A stretch of 64,000 nt of DNA from Chamaea fasciata (GCA_029207755.1 JARCOQ010000003.1:89358646-89422645), one strand, 5' to 3'; positions 1-12,094 are shown, numbered from the stretch's first letter. Translations and numbers: made by a program. Notes: generated by a model from the letters alone, not told the origin.

Positions 1-412
1 TTCCAAAAATTAAAAACAGTTTTATAAAGTTATGGTTACACCTTGGATTGCTCAGATTAAATCTCCTTAAACTCTAAAATTAGTTGGTCTGTACAGATGT
101 TTCTGGTCATGCAACTTGTAGAGTTGTTGATACAAATTGCATTGACACGTTGAGGGCACAGAACTGTCCTTATGTGATTTCTTTCCTGTTGGATTGAAAG
201 AAATTTCAGTAAGAGCTTTTGTTGTCACTTACTGTATAAGCAGGTTCCTATTATGATTTAGGGTTGGTTTCATAACTTACTTGTCAGTGAATTATGAAAC
301 TTGTTTGGATGTTAAAAATCTGACCAGGTGATACGATTTACTTCAGGCTTGAATATATGTTATATTCAAGAATATATGAATATATATTGGATATATGTTA
401 CATTCAATTTTC

Positions 413-440
413 TACATATATAACATCTGTTATATATGTA
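413..440. repeat. Perfect 12 bp AT-rich inverted repeat
   Basis: TACATATATAAC and GTTATATATGTA flank a 4-base loop (ATCT). It is preceded by a related AT-rich near-repeat (GAATATATGTTATATTCAA and GGATATATGTTACATTCAA). It is intronic, with no function assigned. Confidence 0.8.
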
Positions 441-1050
441 AAAAATTTACAGAAAAAATCATTGTAGCTGTTGTAAGGTCCTAACAGGTTTTCCAATGAG
501 AATGTAAGACACTTTTCCTTGTAGACCTTCAAGGAAAGAGTAGATACAGACAGTGGGTGGTAAAGACTGATTTATTATAGAAAAATGAAAAAAGTCAGAG
601 GGAATGTATTTTTATTTTCTTCAGCTCTGCTAGTTTACATATGCCAAAATGGGAAACATGAAGAAAACCCCTCCCTTCCTTCCTTCCTTCTCATGGCATC
701 TACTTTGAATAATAAATGACTTTTTATGTAATGTGGGCAATTCTATTCTTTAAAAGTATAGGCTGTTCTGATGGTTCCTACTGGTGTACTGTATAATACA
801 CTGAGGATGCCTGGTATGAAACCAGGCCATCGCAGTCACGGTGACTGTGCAGGTTATGCTGTCTCCAATGATGCTATATTGGGGTAGTTATAAAAAGTAA
901 TCTTTAAAAAAAAAATTAGCCTTTTCTACAAACAATATATGCCTTAGTGCGTCAATTTGAAATTCCTGGAAGACAATGGAAAAACTGTTTATAACTGGGA
1001 ATGACAGGAGCTGAAACCCCGAGTTTTGGGGGAATTTTCCAAAGGCCGGA

Positions 1051-1064
1051 GCGCCCCCTGCTGG
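1051..1064 (-). promoter_or_regulatory. CTCF-like motif in a CpG-rich island
   Basis: The plus strand reads GCGCCCCCTGCTGG; the reverse complement is CCAGCAGGGGGCGC, a full match to the CTCF core consensus. It sits in a short CpG-rich island (about 1021-1135) inside an otherwise AT-rich intron. Binding is inferred, not shown. Confidence 0.6.
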
Positions 1065-1590
1065 CGAGGGGCGCGTGCGGCTCTGGGGCGCTTTGCGTTC
1101 CCGCGCCGCTGCCGCACGAAATGCGTCGCCCACAGGCCTGGGGAGGGGTTAATGGTGCATTGTTCAGTGCTACTTTAATGTACGAGTTGTATCCAGGCAG
1201 GAATCCAACTATTTAGACTGAGTAAATAGGCACACAGAGTTGTAGATGAGCTTAGACTGGAGGAACCTCAGGAGCTGAGGTGCCAGCAGGAGCTGGAGTG
1301 CTCTCAGGGATTTGTTTGGCCCAGTTCTGACCAGGCCACAGGATAATGATTTCACAGTCCCTCGGGGCAAGTTTTGTTATGTTTGACTATGCTGTAGTGA
1401 CAGGGTTTCTTTCTCACATCTAATTGGAATTTTCTTTGCTGCAGCATCGTTTTCCAGGGTGAGGTGGTCAGGTTTTAGCTGTTTGTGTTTGATGCATTAC
1501 TTTTGTGTTTCCTAAATTCTGTAAAGGTGTGCAAGGTTTAGTTTTCATTTCCATTTGTAAAATATATCTCCCTCCCTTGAAGGCCTATAG

Positions 1591-1678
1591 AGCTGCAATG
1601 CAGACACAATGGAGCTGGATTCTTCAGCTTTGCCACTGTGTTGAACAACATTTGAGAGAAAATGCTGCATATTTTGAG
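1591..1678 (+). CDS. DST: DST exon W1, plakin domain
   Basis: This 88 nt exon completes a codon begun in the previous exon (one base, then frame). It encodes [14 protein letters not shown] and ends YFE at GAG|GTAAGC. The sequence is a conserved helix of the spectrin-like repeats preceding the plakin SH3 fold. The following intron (1679-2992) holds only short, unrecognised open frames. Confidence 0.95.
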
Positions 1679-2992
1679 GTAAGCAAGCAAATCAATCAGA
1701 ATATGAAATATTTGAAGTTTTGTTAATAGTCAAAAAGTTCCACCAAAAGCTCTAGTTGTTCTCTCACAGTAATTGTAGAATTGACATTTGTCTTGTACAT
1801 CACTAGATGATAAGCTATGCTCCTCCTACAGTGTTGCCACAACTCTATTTATTCACTACAGTTATGTCAGCTCACAGCAGATGAAAATCTGGCCTGAGAT
1901 TTTTTCAGTGCTGCAGCTGCAAGTAGAGACTCTGAGAATGAAACCTTCTTCTCTCCCTGTCGAGCACAGCTGCTGTCAGTGGAGCTTCTGCAGATGATGT
2001 AGTGTGGAGGGTGGTTAGTGATGGCCATGGGAGGACATATTCTAGATGGGTATTCCAGGACTACTCAAAGCAAAATGGAATGTGCAGCATTAATAATAAC
2101 CAGAGCAGAGAACACCCTGGCAGCAGACACATCCCACAAAACACCCATCTGATTATCTCATTGTCACCCATTCACATACTCAGCAAATGATGAAGTTACT
2201 TGCATGAGCATGATAGACAGAAGAGGTTTTTTGTTGGTTTTGTCTGTTTGTTTTAAAATCTACTCATATAAAACATTTTAATTATGAGGATGAATCCTTA
2301 GTGTCTTGTGGGTTGTGTAGTTGAAGGGAAAGGGAGGTGATGAAGGGGTGAGATGCCTTTGTACTGAGAAAGATGAGAACCCAAAGTTAGGAATGGGACA
2401 CTGGAGAAGACAAAGCAATTCGAGCTCCTTGTTACAGGGGGAACAAACCAGAATTCTAGATTTAAGAAATGGGGCTTAAGGGAGAGAATGGGATTACCCT
2501 TCCCAATTGTGCCTAACCAGGACCCTTGTTTGGGTGAGCAGATACCCTTGCAGAACTGCCAAGTGTGGCAGCTTATTTCCCTTCCTGCACAAAATGTTTG
2601 CCCCAGCTGTGCTGCCTGGATTTTGCAGCTAGTTTCTATAGTTTGTAGGCTTTGTCTGTGTTTTCTGTATGAAAGTAATTGTAATTCCAAGGAAAGCAAG
2701 ATTGGCTTAATAAATTTTTTTTCATTGCAGGAGTGGTCATTAACTGCAGGTTCAATAACTGCAGAATTAATTTTGCATGTAGCTCGTACCAAGACTAACT
2801 GGTGTTAACAGTGTGTGCCTTTTTGAAGAGTACATTTAGACATGAGGTCATGAGTAGCTGGGTGTGGTGCAGTGGTCACTTCAAGCAATGAGAAAAGGTT
2901 GTTTTGAAAGAGAGCACTTGAAAACTTCAGTGTAGCTGATTCTGTATTTTTAAAGTTGTTTAAAAATAACCCAGATAATTTTTTTATCCTAG

Positions 2993-3118
2993 TTTTTCAG
3001 TGATGCCAAAGATGCCATGGAATATTTGAAGAATTTAAAAGATACCATATACCGAAAATACAGTTGTGATAGATCAAGCAGTCTTCATAGGCTGGAAGAC
3101 CTTGTCCAGGAGTCTATG
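2993..3118 (+). CDS. DST: DST exon W2, plakin domain
   Basis: This 126 nt exon is in phase 0 at both ends. It begins [17 protein letters not shown] and ends DLVQESM at ATG|GTAAGA. It is a helical segment of the plakin domain just before the SH3-containing repeat. The pyrimidine-rich acceptor is at 2991-2992. The 359 bp intron after it shows nothing recognisable. Confidence 0.96.
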
Positions 3119-3477
3119 GTAAGATCTTTGGTTGGATGCTATGAGCAGGAGTTATAATGAAACAAGAAATGTGTAGGTTATGGTGGGATATAAAATGTGT
3201 TAAGATTATTCATTTAAAATAAAGGAAAAAAATGCTGATTTTTTCAGGACTTATAAATAAATTACTATTTTTCATAACTTTAAAATACAGTTCTTTTTAT
3301 TTATATTTACAATACCAGATGTGGGAAGATAGAAAGGTACTTTGTTTTTGGAAAAAATGTTATTTTTTAGGAAATACAGTTGAAGGAGTCAGGGAAAAAA
3401 GATGTGTAACAGGATCAAAAAGGCAGTACTGTACCCTGGACATCTCTTATGACATATTCTTTTCTTAACTGTTCTAG

Positions 3478-3630
3478 GAAGAAAAAGAACAACTCCTGCA
3501 GTATAAGAGCACAGTAGCAGGCCTTGTGGGAAGAGCAAAGGCAATAATTCAGCTGAAGCCAAGGAACCCTGACTGTGCACTCAAAACATCCATTCCAATT
3601 AAAGCCATCTGTGACTATAGACAAATTGAG
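3478..3630 (+). CDS. DST: DST exon W3, plakin domain with start of SH3
   Basis: This 153 nt exon is in phase 0 at both ends. It begins [12 protein letters not shown] and ends with the first SH3 strand, [10 protein letters not shown]. The family is known to carry an SH3 fold inserted in a spectrin repeat, and this exon supplies its start. The usual ALYDY signature is degenerate here (ICDYRQ), as is normal for plakins. The donor is GAG|GTTAGA. Confidence 0.96.
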
Positions 3631-3883
3631 GTTAGAAACTAAAATTTCCTTGAACCAATTACAGATGTAAGAATTCAGCTAAAGTTTCATTAATTACCAT
3701 GTTCCTGGAGAAAGCTGGGCTGTAAATTTCTTCCACCCTAGTAAACAAGAGCAAATCCTTTGGTTAGAACATTGGTTTTGTTGTTCTGTTGCTTATTTGT
3801 TGAGAGCATTTGCAGAAGTGCTTTGTACAATTATTTTGTAATGCTTGGCTCATCAAATTATTCTGCTTTTCTGTTAATACTAG

Positions 3884-4038
3884 ATAACTATTTACAAAGA
3901 TGATGAGTGTGTCTTAGCAAACAACTCCCATCGTGCTAAATGGAAAGTCATTAGCCCAAGTGGTAATGAGGCCATGGTTCCATCTGTATGCTTTACAGTT
4001 CCTCCACCAAACAAAGAAGCAATAGATACAGCCAACAG
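3884..4038 (+). CDS. DST: DST exon W4, plakin SH3 domain
   Basis: This 155 nt exon starts in phase 0 and ends with the codon AG|G split. It encodes most of the SH3 fold: [14 protein letters not shown], then [18 protein letters not shown] and the PPPNKEA exit. The WKV and VPS positions match the SH3 core, while the canonical proline-peptide groove residues are not evident. Plakin SH3 domains are known to pack against the neighbouring spectrin repeat. Confidence 0.96.
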
Positions 4039-4208
4039 GTAGGGACAAAGTAAAACTACCTATTTTCTATTAAAATCCACTTACATGAAGCTTGGGTTAA
4101 AAGGGTATCTCACAGTTTTGTGGTGTTTGTTTGGGATTTTGTTTGTTTCTTTTTCGTTTTCATGTGTTTCCCTGATCTGAAGTTGGAATTTATTTTTTTT
4201 TGTTTCAG

Positions 4209-4335
4209 GATTGAGCAGCAATTTCAGAATGTTCTGGCCCTTTGGCACGAGTCACACGTAAACATGAAGAGTGTGGTGTCCTGGCATTACCTGACAAATG
4301 AAATTGAAGCTGTTCGAGCTGGCAATGTTGCCTCA
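4209..4335 (+). CDS. DST: DST exon W5, plakin domain
   Basis: This 127 nt exon completes the split Arg codon and reads [19 protein letters not shown], ending GNVAS at TCA|GTATGT. It is the helix leaving the SH3 fold, with the conserved LWHESH motif. The 482 bp intron after it (4336-4817) shows nothing recognisable. Confidence 0.96.
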
Positions 4336-4817
4336 GTATGTGTTATGACTAGGAAGGGCTCTTAACCATTTACTAGGAAGTCGCAGGATGACAAAAACTG
4401 TGTGAGATCACAAATTGTTGCAAATAATATTTGCAATACCAAAACCAACACTTTCCTATCTAATTTATCACTGTTATTGTTGGAAAGAGGAATCTGAGAT
4501 AGTTCTTGAAATGTCTGTACTTGTCCTTGCTATTGTTTGTTGCTGCATGGTATTAGATGGAAGAAATGAAGTCCAGTGTAGGGTTTGCTTAACAGAGGCC
4601 ATTCCTCATGGGAAAGATTGAAAAGGATTTTATGTTGAGTGTAAATTATCAGCTGTCAAGTAGACTCCAGCTAAGGAACAGTGAGCTTTCAGAACCTCAA
4701 TTCTATGACTTCACCATCTTAGTAGTTGATCAATATTGCCTTTTGATAAAAAGCATCGCAGGAACTCTGTGAGTGAAACACCATTGTTGACTGCTTTGGG
4801 TCTATAATCTGTTGCAG

Positions 4818-5001
4818 ATAAAGACAATGCTGCCAGGTGAACATCAACAGGTCCTAAGCAATTTACAGTCCCGCTTTGATGATTTTGTGGAAGACAGCCA
4901 GGAGTCCAAAATCTTCACAAGCTCCGATACAGCACAGCTGGAAAGGGAAGTAAATGTTTGCAAGCAATACTATCAAGAGCTTCTCAAGTCTGCAGAAAGA
5001 G
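4818..5001 (+). CDS. DST: DST exon W6, plakin domain
   Basis: This 184 nt exon starts in phase 0 with [17 protein letters not shown] and ends KSAER plus one base, at G|GTAAAA. The GEHQQVL motif is characteristic of spectraplakin plakin domains. The following 969 bp intron (5002-5970) is AT-rich. Around 5723-5755 it contains a weak resemblance to a CR1 terminus that I did not accept. Confidence 0.96.
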
Positions 5002-5970
5002 GTAAAACTTAGCTTAGAGCTGCAGAAAGATGCCCTTATGAGAGAGATTTTGTTCTTGATCTTGAGATCTCTTTTATCATGGTGATATTGTTACTGCCCA
5101 TGTTCTTTTGAACAGAGTCATTTTTACATGTGTGCAGTTGCATTATACAGAAGCTCTTAATTTTTTTTAACTTTGTATTATATTAATCTATGTAAAAATA
5201 CTAATGTGTTACATAACATATAAATGCTGCAAAATATTTTACACCTAAGAATTTATTATGTGTATTACAATTCACTGCTTAGTCCTGCTGTCCTTGTTTT
5301 TGAATGCTGGCAAAAAAGCTTGATTACTTTATTGAGTTCGTAAGAGAATGTCCTCGGGTGTCGCAAACCAGGACACAGAATTAGAACCTTTTTCACCATG
5401 TTAAGGCAAAGAAAACGTCCTAGCTATTTTTCTAGCTCTGCAGGATGCCTGTAGTTACTGCTCTCTTAACTCTAATTAGCACTGTATTAGTACAATGAGA
5501 ACAGAAAGCTTAAAATAGCTCTTCTGATTTACTGTTGAGTAGTTGATGACTTAAAGAAACACAGTAGTGCAAAGCTGATTACTTCATTAGCAAAGTTCAC
5601 TAAACTTCAGGAAAGACATGGTGCTCTGTGCATCTGAAAGAGAATTTATGTCCCTGATACCACTAATTAAAAGTATCAGTCACTGAATTTAGCAGTGTCT
5701 CCACTGAGGTAATGTCTGTGCAGAATCAAAGAATCACAAAATTACTGATCACGGATAGTAATTTTTCATGTGTGAGGGGATGATTTAATAAAAACAAAAA
5801 TTAAGAGTTCCTAAGATTTGCTTTATAACCAAAATTTCCGTGGAAACTGATGGCATTTTGGCCAGTCACGAAAAGATCTGAAGAGCAATGACTTCATAAA
5901 ATGTGAGAAGTTATGGTGAAAATGACATGATGACTTTGCTGGCTAACACTTGCCTTAATTCTTTCAACAG

Positions 5971-6128
5971 AGGAGCAGGAAGAATCTATTTACAATCTGT
6001 ACATCTCTGAAGTCAGAAATGTCAGACTGCGACTGGAGAGTTGTGAGGAGCGGTTAATACGGCAGATCCGGACGCCAATGGAAAGGGATGATGTACATGA
6101 AAATGTGCTTAGGATTTCAGAGCAAGAG
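5971..6128 (+). CDS. DST: DST exon W7, plakin domain
   Basis: This 158 nt exon completes a split Glu codon. It reads [18 protein letters not shown] and then [14 protein letters not shown], ending SEQE at GAG|GTGAGC. It is a plakin-domain spectrin repeat with the conserved RQIRTP turn. The 324 bp intron after it is featureless. Confidence 0.96.
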
Positions 6129-6452
6129 GTGAGCCTTTGAGAAAGTCTGTTTTACCTAGGAAAAGTTTTATTTAAAAAACAAATATATCCTGACTTTTGA
6201 GTGTAAGCCAGGAAGGTTTGCAGTGTACCTTGAAAAGAGGAGTCAAATATTTAGCTTGTGTTTGTGAGCAAAAAGATGCTGATGAATGGCAACTCCATTG
6301 GTTTCCCTATTACACATACATTTCTCTTCAATTTTATTCAATTATGTCATCATCAAAGCGAAGGAGGGCAGACCTGTTCTCATAGTGGGATGTAGGGTAT
6401 ATATCAGGTTGATGTAGGATGAAAGCACTACCAATCACCTTTCATTTTACAG

Positions 6453-6631
6453 AAACTGAAGAAAGAACTGGATCGACTAAAGGATGACTTGGGAGTCATC
6501 ACAGAAAAATGTGAAGAGTTTTTCAGTCAAGCTGCTGGCTCACCTTCAGTCCCTACTCTGCGCTCTGAGCTCAATATTGTTATACAAAATATGAACCAAG
6601 TCTACTCCATGTCTTCCATTTTCATAGATAA
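6453..6631 (+). CDS. DST: DST exon W8, plakin domain
   Basis: This 179 nt exon starts in phase 0 with [14 protein letters not shown] and ends SSIFID plus AA of a Lys codon, at AA|GTACGT. It contains [10 protein letters not shown] and [10 protein letters not shown], both strongly conserved in dystonin. The short intron to 6734 is an ordinary GT-AG intron. Confidence 0.96.
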
Positions 6632-6734
6632 GTACGTACTAGGCTGTCTTCCATCACACATTTTAGTTTACAGAAAACAACCGAAGCGTTGTGTTGGCAT
6701 TGATGGTTCACTTAACAGGGGGTCTGTTTTTCAG

Positions 6735-6873
6735 ATTAAAAACTATAAATTTGGTGCTGACGAACACCCAAACAGCAGAATCATTAGTGAAACACTACGA
6801 AACTAAGCTGTGTGAAGAAGAGGCAGTAACAGCTGACAAAAACAATATTGAAAATCTGATGGGTACATTAAAG
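6735..6873 (+). CDS. DST: DST exon W9, plakin domain
   Basis: This 139 nt exon completes the Lys codon and reads [18 protein letters not shown], then [11 protein letters not shown], ending GTLK at AAG|GTAAGA. It is a helical plakin-domain segment. The 809 bp intron after it (6874-7682) contains no recognised element. Confidence 0.96.
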
Positions 6874-7682
6874 GTAAGAGCTGGCTGGTGCCTTTTCATG
6901 GGCAAATCAAATAAATGGAACAAAAGTTATCTTCTTGTAACACCTGATTTCATTATGCTACACTCTATAGTGTATCAAACATTGGTTCGTATATTTAGTT
7001 TTAGATTGTAGTAGGATTGACATTTCAGAAAAAAATGACAGATTTGGAGCATTAGGATTTGGATAGTTTGAAAGCATTTCCTGCTGTTGCAAAATGCATT
7101 GAAGTATCTGAATTTGCAGAAGTGACACTTGTTAATGCTGCAGTAGGATCTTCTTTGCTCTTCAGAAGGTAGCATATACTTAGGGTAATGTAAACATATA
7201 TTTATGTTATGTAAATTTGACCACAATAACCTTCCTGCCACTGCTTCGGTGTACTAATCAGGGTTTCTTAGGAAGTTTGGCAGATTTGAGAAATGGAAAG
7301 ACTGAAGTTCAGCATTATTTGTTTGCTGTATATAACTCATTCTCATATTACAAATGAGTAATGCTTTTTTTGCTAGATAGAATGATTGGCATCTGCCTAA
7401 TAATTTGTTTTGTAAGCTGTAGTTTAGAAGGTGAGTGTGTTCATTTGATGTCTGTGTTTTTATCTATGTGTTGTGGGGATTGCTGTTACTTAGAAATATT
7501 TTGCAGTTTATTACTTCAGACCCATTCTGGTGCCCCTTCAGTATTTGAGGAAGCAGAACTAAAATATTAATTGAAACATTTTTATTGATTCATTTATACA
7601 GCATACTTGTTCAAAATAGTAATTTATAAAATAATGTCATAATTTAGAAGTTATTTACAACTTTTTTTTTATCACCTACTAG

Positions 7683-7876
7683 CAATGGAGGTCTGAAGTT
7701 GATGAGAAAAGACAAACATTCCATGCCTTAGAGGATGAACTGCAGAAGGCAAAGATGATCAGTGATCAGATGTTTAAAATGCACAAGGAACGTGATCTTG
7801 ACTTTGACTGGCATAAAGAAAAAGTCGATCAGTTGGCTGAGAGGTGGCAAAATGTTCATTCTCAAATTGAAAATAG
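7683..7876 (+). CDS. DST: DST exon W10, plakin domain
   Basis: This 194 nt exon starts in phase 0 with [18 protein letters not shown] and includes [12 protein letters not shown]. It ends with AG of a split Arg codon at AG|GTTTGT. The FDWHKEK motif is conserved in the spectrin-repeat part of the plakin domain. The long intron after it (7877-10224) contains a CR1 fragment at 9494-9588 and otherwise nothing recognised. Confidence 0.96.
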
Positions 7877-9493
7877 GTTTGTATGACTTTTTTATTATAA
7901 TCTGTTCATGTTTTATATAGTTTTGTGGGGTTTTTTTTAATTTCTGAGGAAGAAAATCAGAATTGAATGATAAAACAGATCTGAATAGTTTTCCGAACTG
8001 TTTCTGGAATGTGCTGGGATGAAGGCCTTTATTGTCCCGTTGGCAACATTGCCTTACTTTTCCACTGGGAATGTCTGTGACTGTTAAGCTCCAAAAGATG
8101 AGCATGATACAGAAACTTCCTACTTACTGATACACAGTGGAAAGAAATTGTCTTTTTTTTCATTAAAAAACCCAAACCTGCTGAAATGCCTGGCAGTCCT
8201 ATGGAAATACCATCTGTTTCTCCACATAATTAGTTCTGATGGGCTAAATTGATGAGGTGATTCATCAGTTATGAATGGATTGACCTTAATTTGCTTTTAA
8301 TTACCCGAGTGTTAAGTCTGGAAGTTCTTAGCTTCCACTGACTTCTGTGATAAATTTGCAGTGACTTTTTGGTGAAGTGCCTTTTAATTTTTAAAATATC
8401 CAGTAGAGATAGTGTTCTAAATTCAGGCCTTTGCTGTCAAGTTGATACTGAAATATGTTGCTCAAGTGCACATGCCTACACAGATGTGCAGATACAGCAG
8501 AACACACCTACCCATATTTCTGAAGGAGATGTCCATACATGAAATTCCTGGAAATGCTTTTTTCTTCAGCCTCCACAGTTCTGTTTTCTCTATGTAAAGG
8601 AAGTAGAACTGTAGAGGCTGAAGGAAGAAGTGTGGGCAAATGTTAGGGAATTCTATACTGTGCAGTCTGAACTTATTTCCTTTGAAATGTACTTGAGTTT
8701 GTCATTATAGGTAGCCTGAAAGAGAACAGTGAAGTAATGTTGAGGCAAAAGTTCACACAACAACCTGTCACATTTTTGTCCTCCTTTTCTAAAGGGTGAA
8801 TATACATTCAGGTGCAATATTGAAGTTATTCACTTGTAATTGACTAGGTCAGTTGTGTCTGTTTAACATTGCTGAAAGTTAAAAAGAAGATGGGAAAAAG
8901 GTCACTCATATAAAGCTGGCTGCAGAATAGCTAGCTTAAATTCCACCTCTGATTTTTTATCAGTTGTTAGTGTGACATAATTTAAATGATTTAAGAGTAG
9001 TTTTATGATGTGCTAAAGTGTTCTTATTTCTTCAAGAGAGTAAGCATGAACCACATGCCCTCCTCCCAGGACTGTATCCTGAACAGAATATGCTGAAAAC
9101 TGACTGCTAATACATAGTGGCTTCTGGTGTAAATAGGACAGATTGTGATAATTGTAACAGTACAGCTGTAAACAAGCTGCTTTCTGCAAATATTATCTCT
9201 GCTTCTTCATACCAGCTTGACACTGATAATCATTATACAAAACATATGTACAAATATCGGCTGCAGTTATCATGATCCTTTCTCTTTTTTGTGGTTATTA
9301 GCTTTAAAACATGCTTAAGTATGAAACCAGAGCAAAAAAATTTCCTTTGCTTGCTCTTTTTAATCTTCTTTTGGCATCTTAAGAACAACACTAGAGCAAT
9401 TCAAAGTATTCATTCCAAGTCGAACTGTAAAACGTTGTTTAATTCTGTTTATTCTGCAGTGTTGAGTGGTAATATTTGTATGATCTTTTAAGT

Positions 9494-9588
9494 AGAATCA
9501 TAGAATATCCTGAGATGAAGGGAACCCACAAGGATCATCAAGTCTAACCCCTGGCTCTGCACAGAGCAACCACCAAAATCACGCCATG
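9494..9588 (-). repeat. CR1 LINE 3' fragment
   Basis: On the plus strand this starts with AGAATCATAGAAT, followed by an A/G-rich stretch, GGATCATCAAGT, and CTAACCCC. That is the reverse complement of the 3' end of avian CR1 elements, whose terminus carries ATTCTATG-type octamers. It is severely 5'-truncated, as most CR1 copies are, and lies in the intron after exon W10. Confidence 0.85.
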
Positions 9589-10224
9589 ATAACAAGTATA
9601 AAGATCATGAAAGAAAAACTGTTGGTATCTGCCTCAGTATGGAAATGGATTCAAAGAAATACACAGAACTCTCTTTTTAGGTCAAAAACAGGATTTAAAA
9701 TTAGATGGACATTCAATTACTTTTGCACGTTAGCATATTCACAGTCTTTAGTTTTAGTGTAACTCTTTCTGTTTTCTGGGAGGCACGAAGAGAATGGTGA
9801 ACCACCACTTGACTCCAGCATGGTATATACTCCTTGATGCATAGGTCACATTTTAATAACTCTCACTTCTTCTAACAGAGCTGGTTGCTGTAGCAGAGCC
9901 CCTCCCTCTTTCTTGGGGTTTCCTGTGCTTGTGGAGTTTCAAGCAGTTGATCATGCTAATGAGGGATGTATGGAGTTTCGTGTGTAATAGGATCTCTCCT
10001 GGATGTCCTTTATGACGAATGGGAAGCGTTCATCAAGCTGGGGGCCTTAGTGTTTGAGAAATGAATTTGCTTTTTAATTAGTGTTACTTTAGTATGTTTA
10101 TACTGTGAACTGTAACAGAGCTAAGGCATTTGAAGCCATTAAAGCTGTATTTGCCTTAGTGTTGTAATTTTTGTCTTTAATAACCATCTTCTCCCCTTTG
10201 ATTTGTCTTCTAAAACAAAATCAG

Positions 10225-10387
10225 GTTGCGTGACCTAGAAGGTATTAATAAATCTCTGAAGTATTATAAAGATACTTACAATTCTTTGGACACTTGGATT
10301 CAACAAGTGGAAGATACTCAGCGTAAGATTCAAGAAATACATCCTGAAAATAGCAAAGCATTGGCTAAGCAATTGAACCAACATAAG
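10225..10387 (+). CDS. DST: DST exon W11, plakin domain
   Basis: This 163 nt exon completes the split Arg codon and reads [18 protein letters not shown], then [17 protein letters not shown], ending QLNQHK at AAG|GTATGA. It is a late plakin-domain spectrin repeat. The 680 bp intron (10388-11067) holds no recognised feature. Confidence 0.96.
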
Positions 10388-11067
10388 GTATGAAAGGGAC
10401 ATCATTGTGGCAGTAAGCACTGACCAAAGAATTAAAATATCAGGGATCTCACTCTTGTTTATTAATATGAGGGGCTTATATCCATCAGGCCTTACTGTAA
10501 AACTCCAACTAATCACCAGATTTTATGAATTTGTGTTTATAGTGCAGTCATGAATATATCACCCAGTGACTATTGTCCCTGTTTTATAGACCAGATTGTT
10601 GGGTCCTCAAGTGTGCAAGAACATCAACGTCTTAAAACTTCTGGACTCCCCTTTCCACATAATTTCATTTTCAGTATTGCTTTTTTTAATTTATGGATGT
10701 AGAAGTGTTTTCATGGAAGCAGAGCTAAACACAATATCTGTCTCCTGCAAGAAGGAAATGCAGTATAAATAGACAGGATAATAAATTATATGCATGAAAC
10801 GATATATTCCTGATGTTGTTCAAGTTCATTCACAAACTATCAGCCTGGTATGTTTTGTCACTACTTCTCTACTGTAAATCTGGTAAAGCTGAGGACATAG
10901 GCTTGAGCATAATTACTTGTACGCATTTGGATAGGAATGTGTTAGATAAAGTAGATGTTAATGAGCCATCTATTTATGTTAGATAATGTTAAATAAAGTA
11001 GAAATATTAATTAAAATAGTAATAAAAATAACTTTTAAAGATGAAAATGTACATTCATATTTTACAG

Positions 11068-11151
11068 ATGCTGGTTTCTGAGATTGAAATGAAACAAAGC
11101 AAAATAGATGAATGCCAGAAGTATTCAGAACAATACTCAGCTGCTGTGAAG
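11068..11151 (+). CDS. DST: DST exon W12, plakin domain
   Basis: This small 84 nt exon is in phase 0 at both ends. It encodes [20 protein letters not shown] and ends AAVK at AAG|GTAACA. It could be skipped without a frameshift. It is separated from W13 by an intron of only 86 bp. Confidence 0.96.
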
Positions 11152-11237
11152 GTAACAACATTACACTTATAATCCTATTTTTTTAGTGTCAGTATCATGT
11201 GTAATGCAAATGATTTTGTGTATTTTCTCTTGTACAG

Positions 11238-11345
11238 GACTATGAGTTGCAGACCATGACCTACAGAGCTATGGTTGATTCCCAACAAAAATCTCCAGTA
11301 AAGCGCCGAAGAATGCAAAGCTCATCAGACTTCATTATTCAAGAG
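11238..11345 (+). CDS. DST: DST exon W13, plakin domain with basic cluster
   Basis: This 108 nt phase-0 exon reads [19 protein letters not shown], then [12 protein letters not shown], ending IIQE at GAG|GTAAAT. The PVKRRRM stretch resembles a monopartite nuclear localisation signal. That role is an inference from motif shape, although N-terminal BPAG1 fragments have been reported in nuclei. The 749 bp intron (11346-12094) is featureless. Confidence 0.96.
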
Positions 11346-12094
11346 GTAAATGGGTTTCTTATGACAGGAAAATATGAGTCTTTGCTTAAAACAGAGTAAA
11401 CACAAGAATTCGGTTTTGGATTTATTAATGATTAAATATGGTAATCCAAGAAAGATTGGGGTTTTTCTCTATAGATACACAATATAGCAAATAGTCTCTT
11501 GTTCCTTATGCTGCATTTTGGTAGCAAGACAGTATAATGCTGCTGATTAAAAAAAAAGTCACCCAAATTATAAAAAGCTGTTTGAGAATTGTGTCTCAGT
11601 AAAACTGTTTAGAGCTACCTCTGGACTGGATCTTGATCACAGTAAACAATAAACAATATGGTCATCTTGACCATAGTAAAACCTACCAGATCTGGACACT
11701 TTGATAGACTCTAAAGCAAATCAGCCTCATTTGGGTGAGAAAGATAAATCTGTCTCCCTGCTACCTGTTAGAGAGAGGAATAGTGCCAAGCATGGCTTTC
11801 CCCTCTTAAGACTGTTTCTTACAGGGGGAAGAATCAAGTGGCTGTGAAGTCAAAACATTGTCTTCTGTTTCTTCTTCTTACGGATCTGCTCATAGATCCT
11901 TAGGATATATTTGTTCAAGTGCACTTTGTTGACAGCATTGAATTTTGGAATCAAAATTAGAACTTTGGATTCCACAATCATGATTTTGAAATCAACGTCA
12001 GGATAGGTTCTAAAGCAGTGTCTGTCACTTCCTTCAAGCTAAATGGGAGTGTTTACCTCAATGACACTTACCCTCCATCTTTGTTTCTCTACAG

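Larger units (their letters stand above)
1..1590. other. DST: DST intron (partial), 5' edge of window
   Basis: No coding exon was recognised here. The stretch is AT-rich apart from a short CpG-rich island around 1021-1135 that holds a CTCF-like motif. An AT-rich inverted repeat lies at 413-440, and a short CCTT run lies near 673-690. It ends at the acceptor AG at 1589-1590. Short open frames here show no homology that I recognise. Confidence 0.8.

Noticed and set aside
1001..1216. Short open frame in the CpG-rich islet, possible alternative first exon
   Set aside because: There is no good donor at its end in frame with W1, no obvious core promoter and no similarity to dystonin. CpG content alone keeps it open.
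5723..5755. AGAATCAAAGAATCACAAAATTACTG, resembling a CR1 terminus
   Set aside because: Only about 30 bases resemble the octamer end, with no further CR1 sequence beside it.
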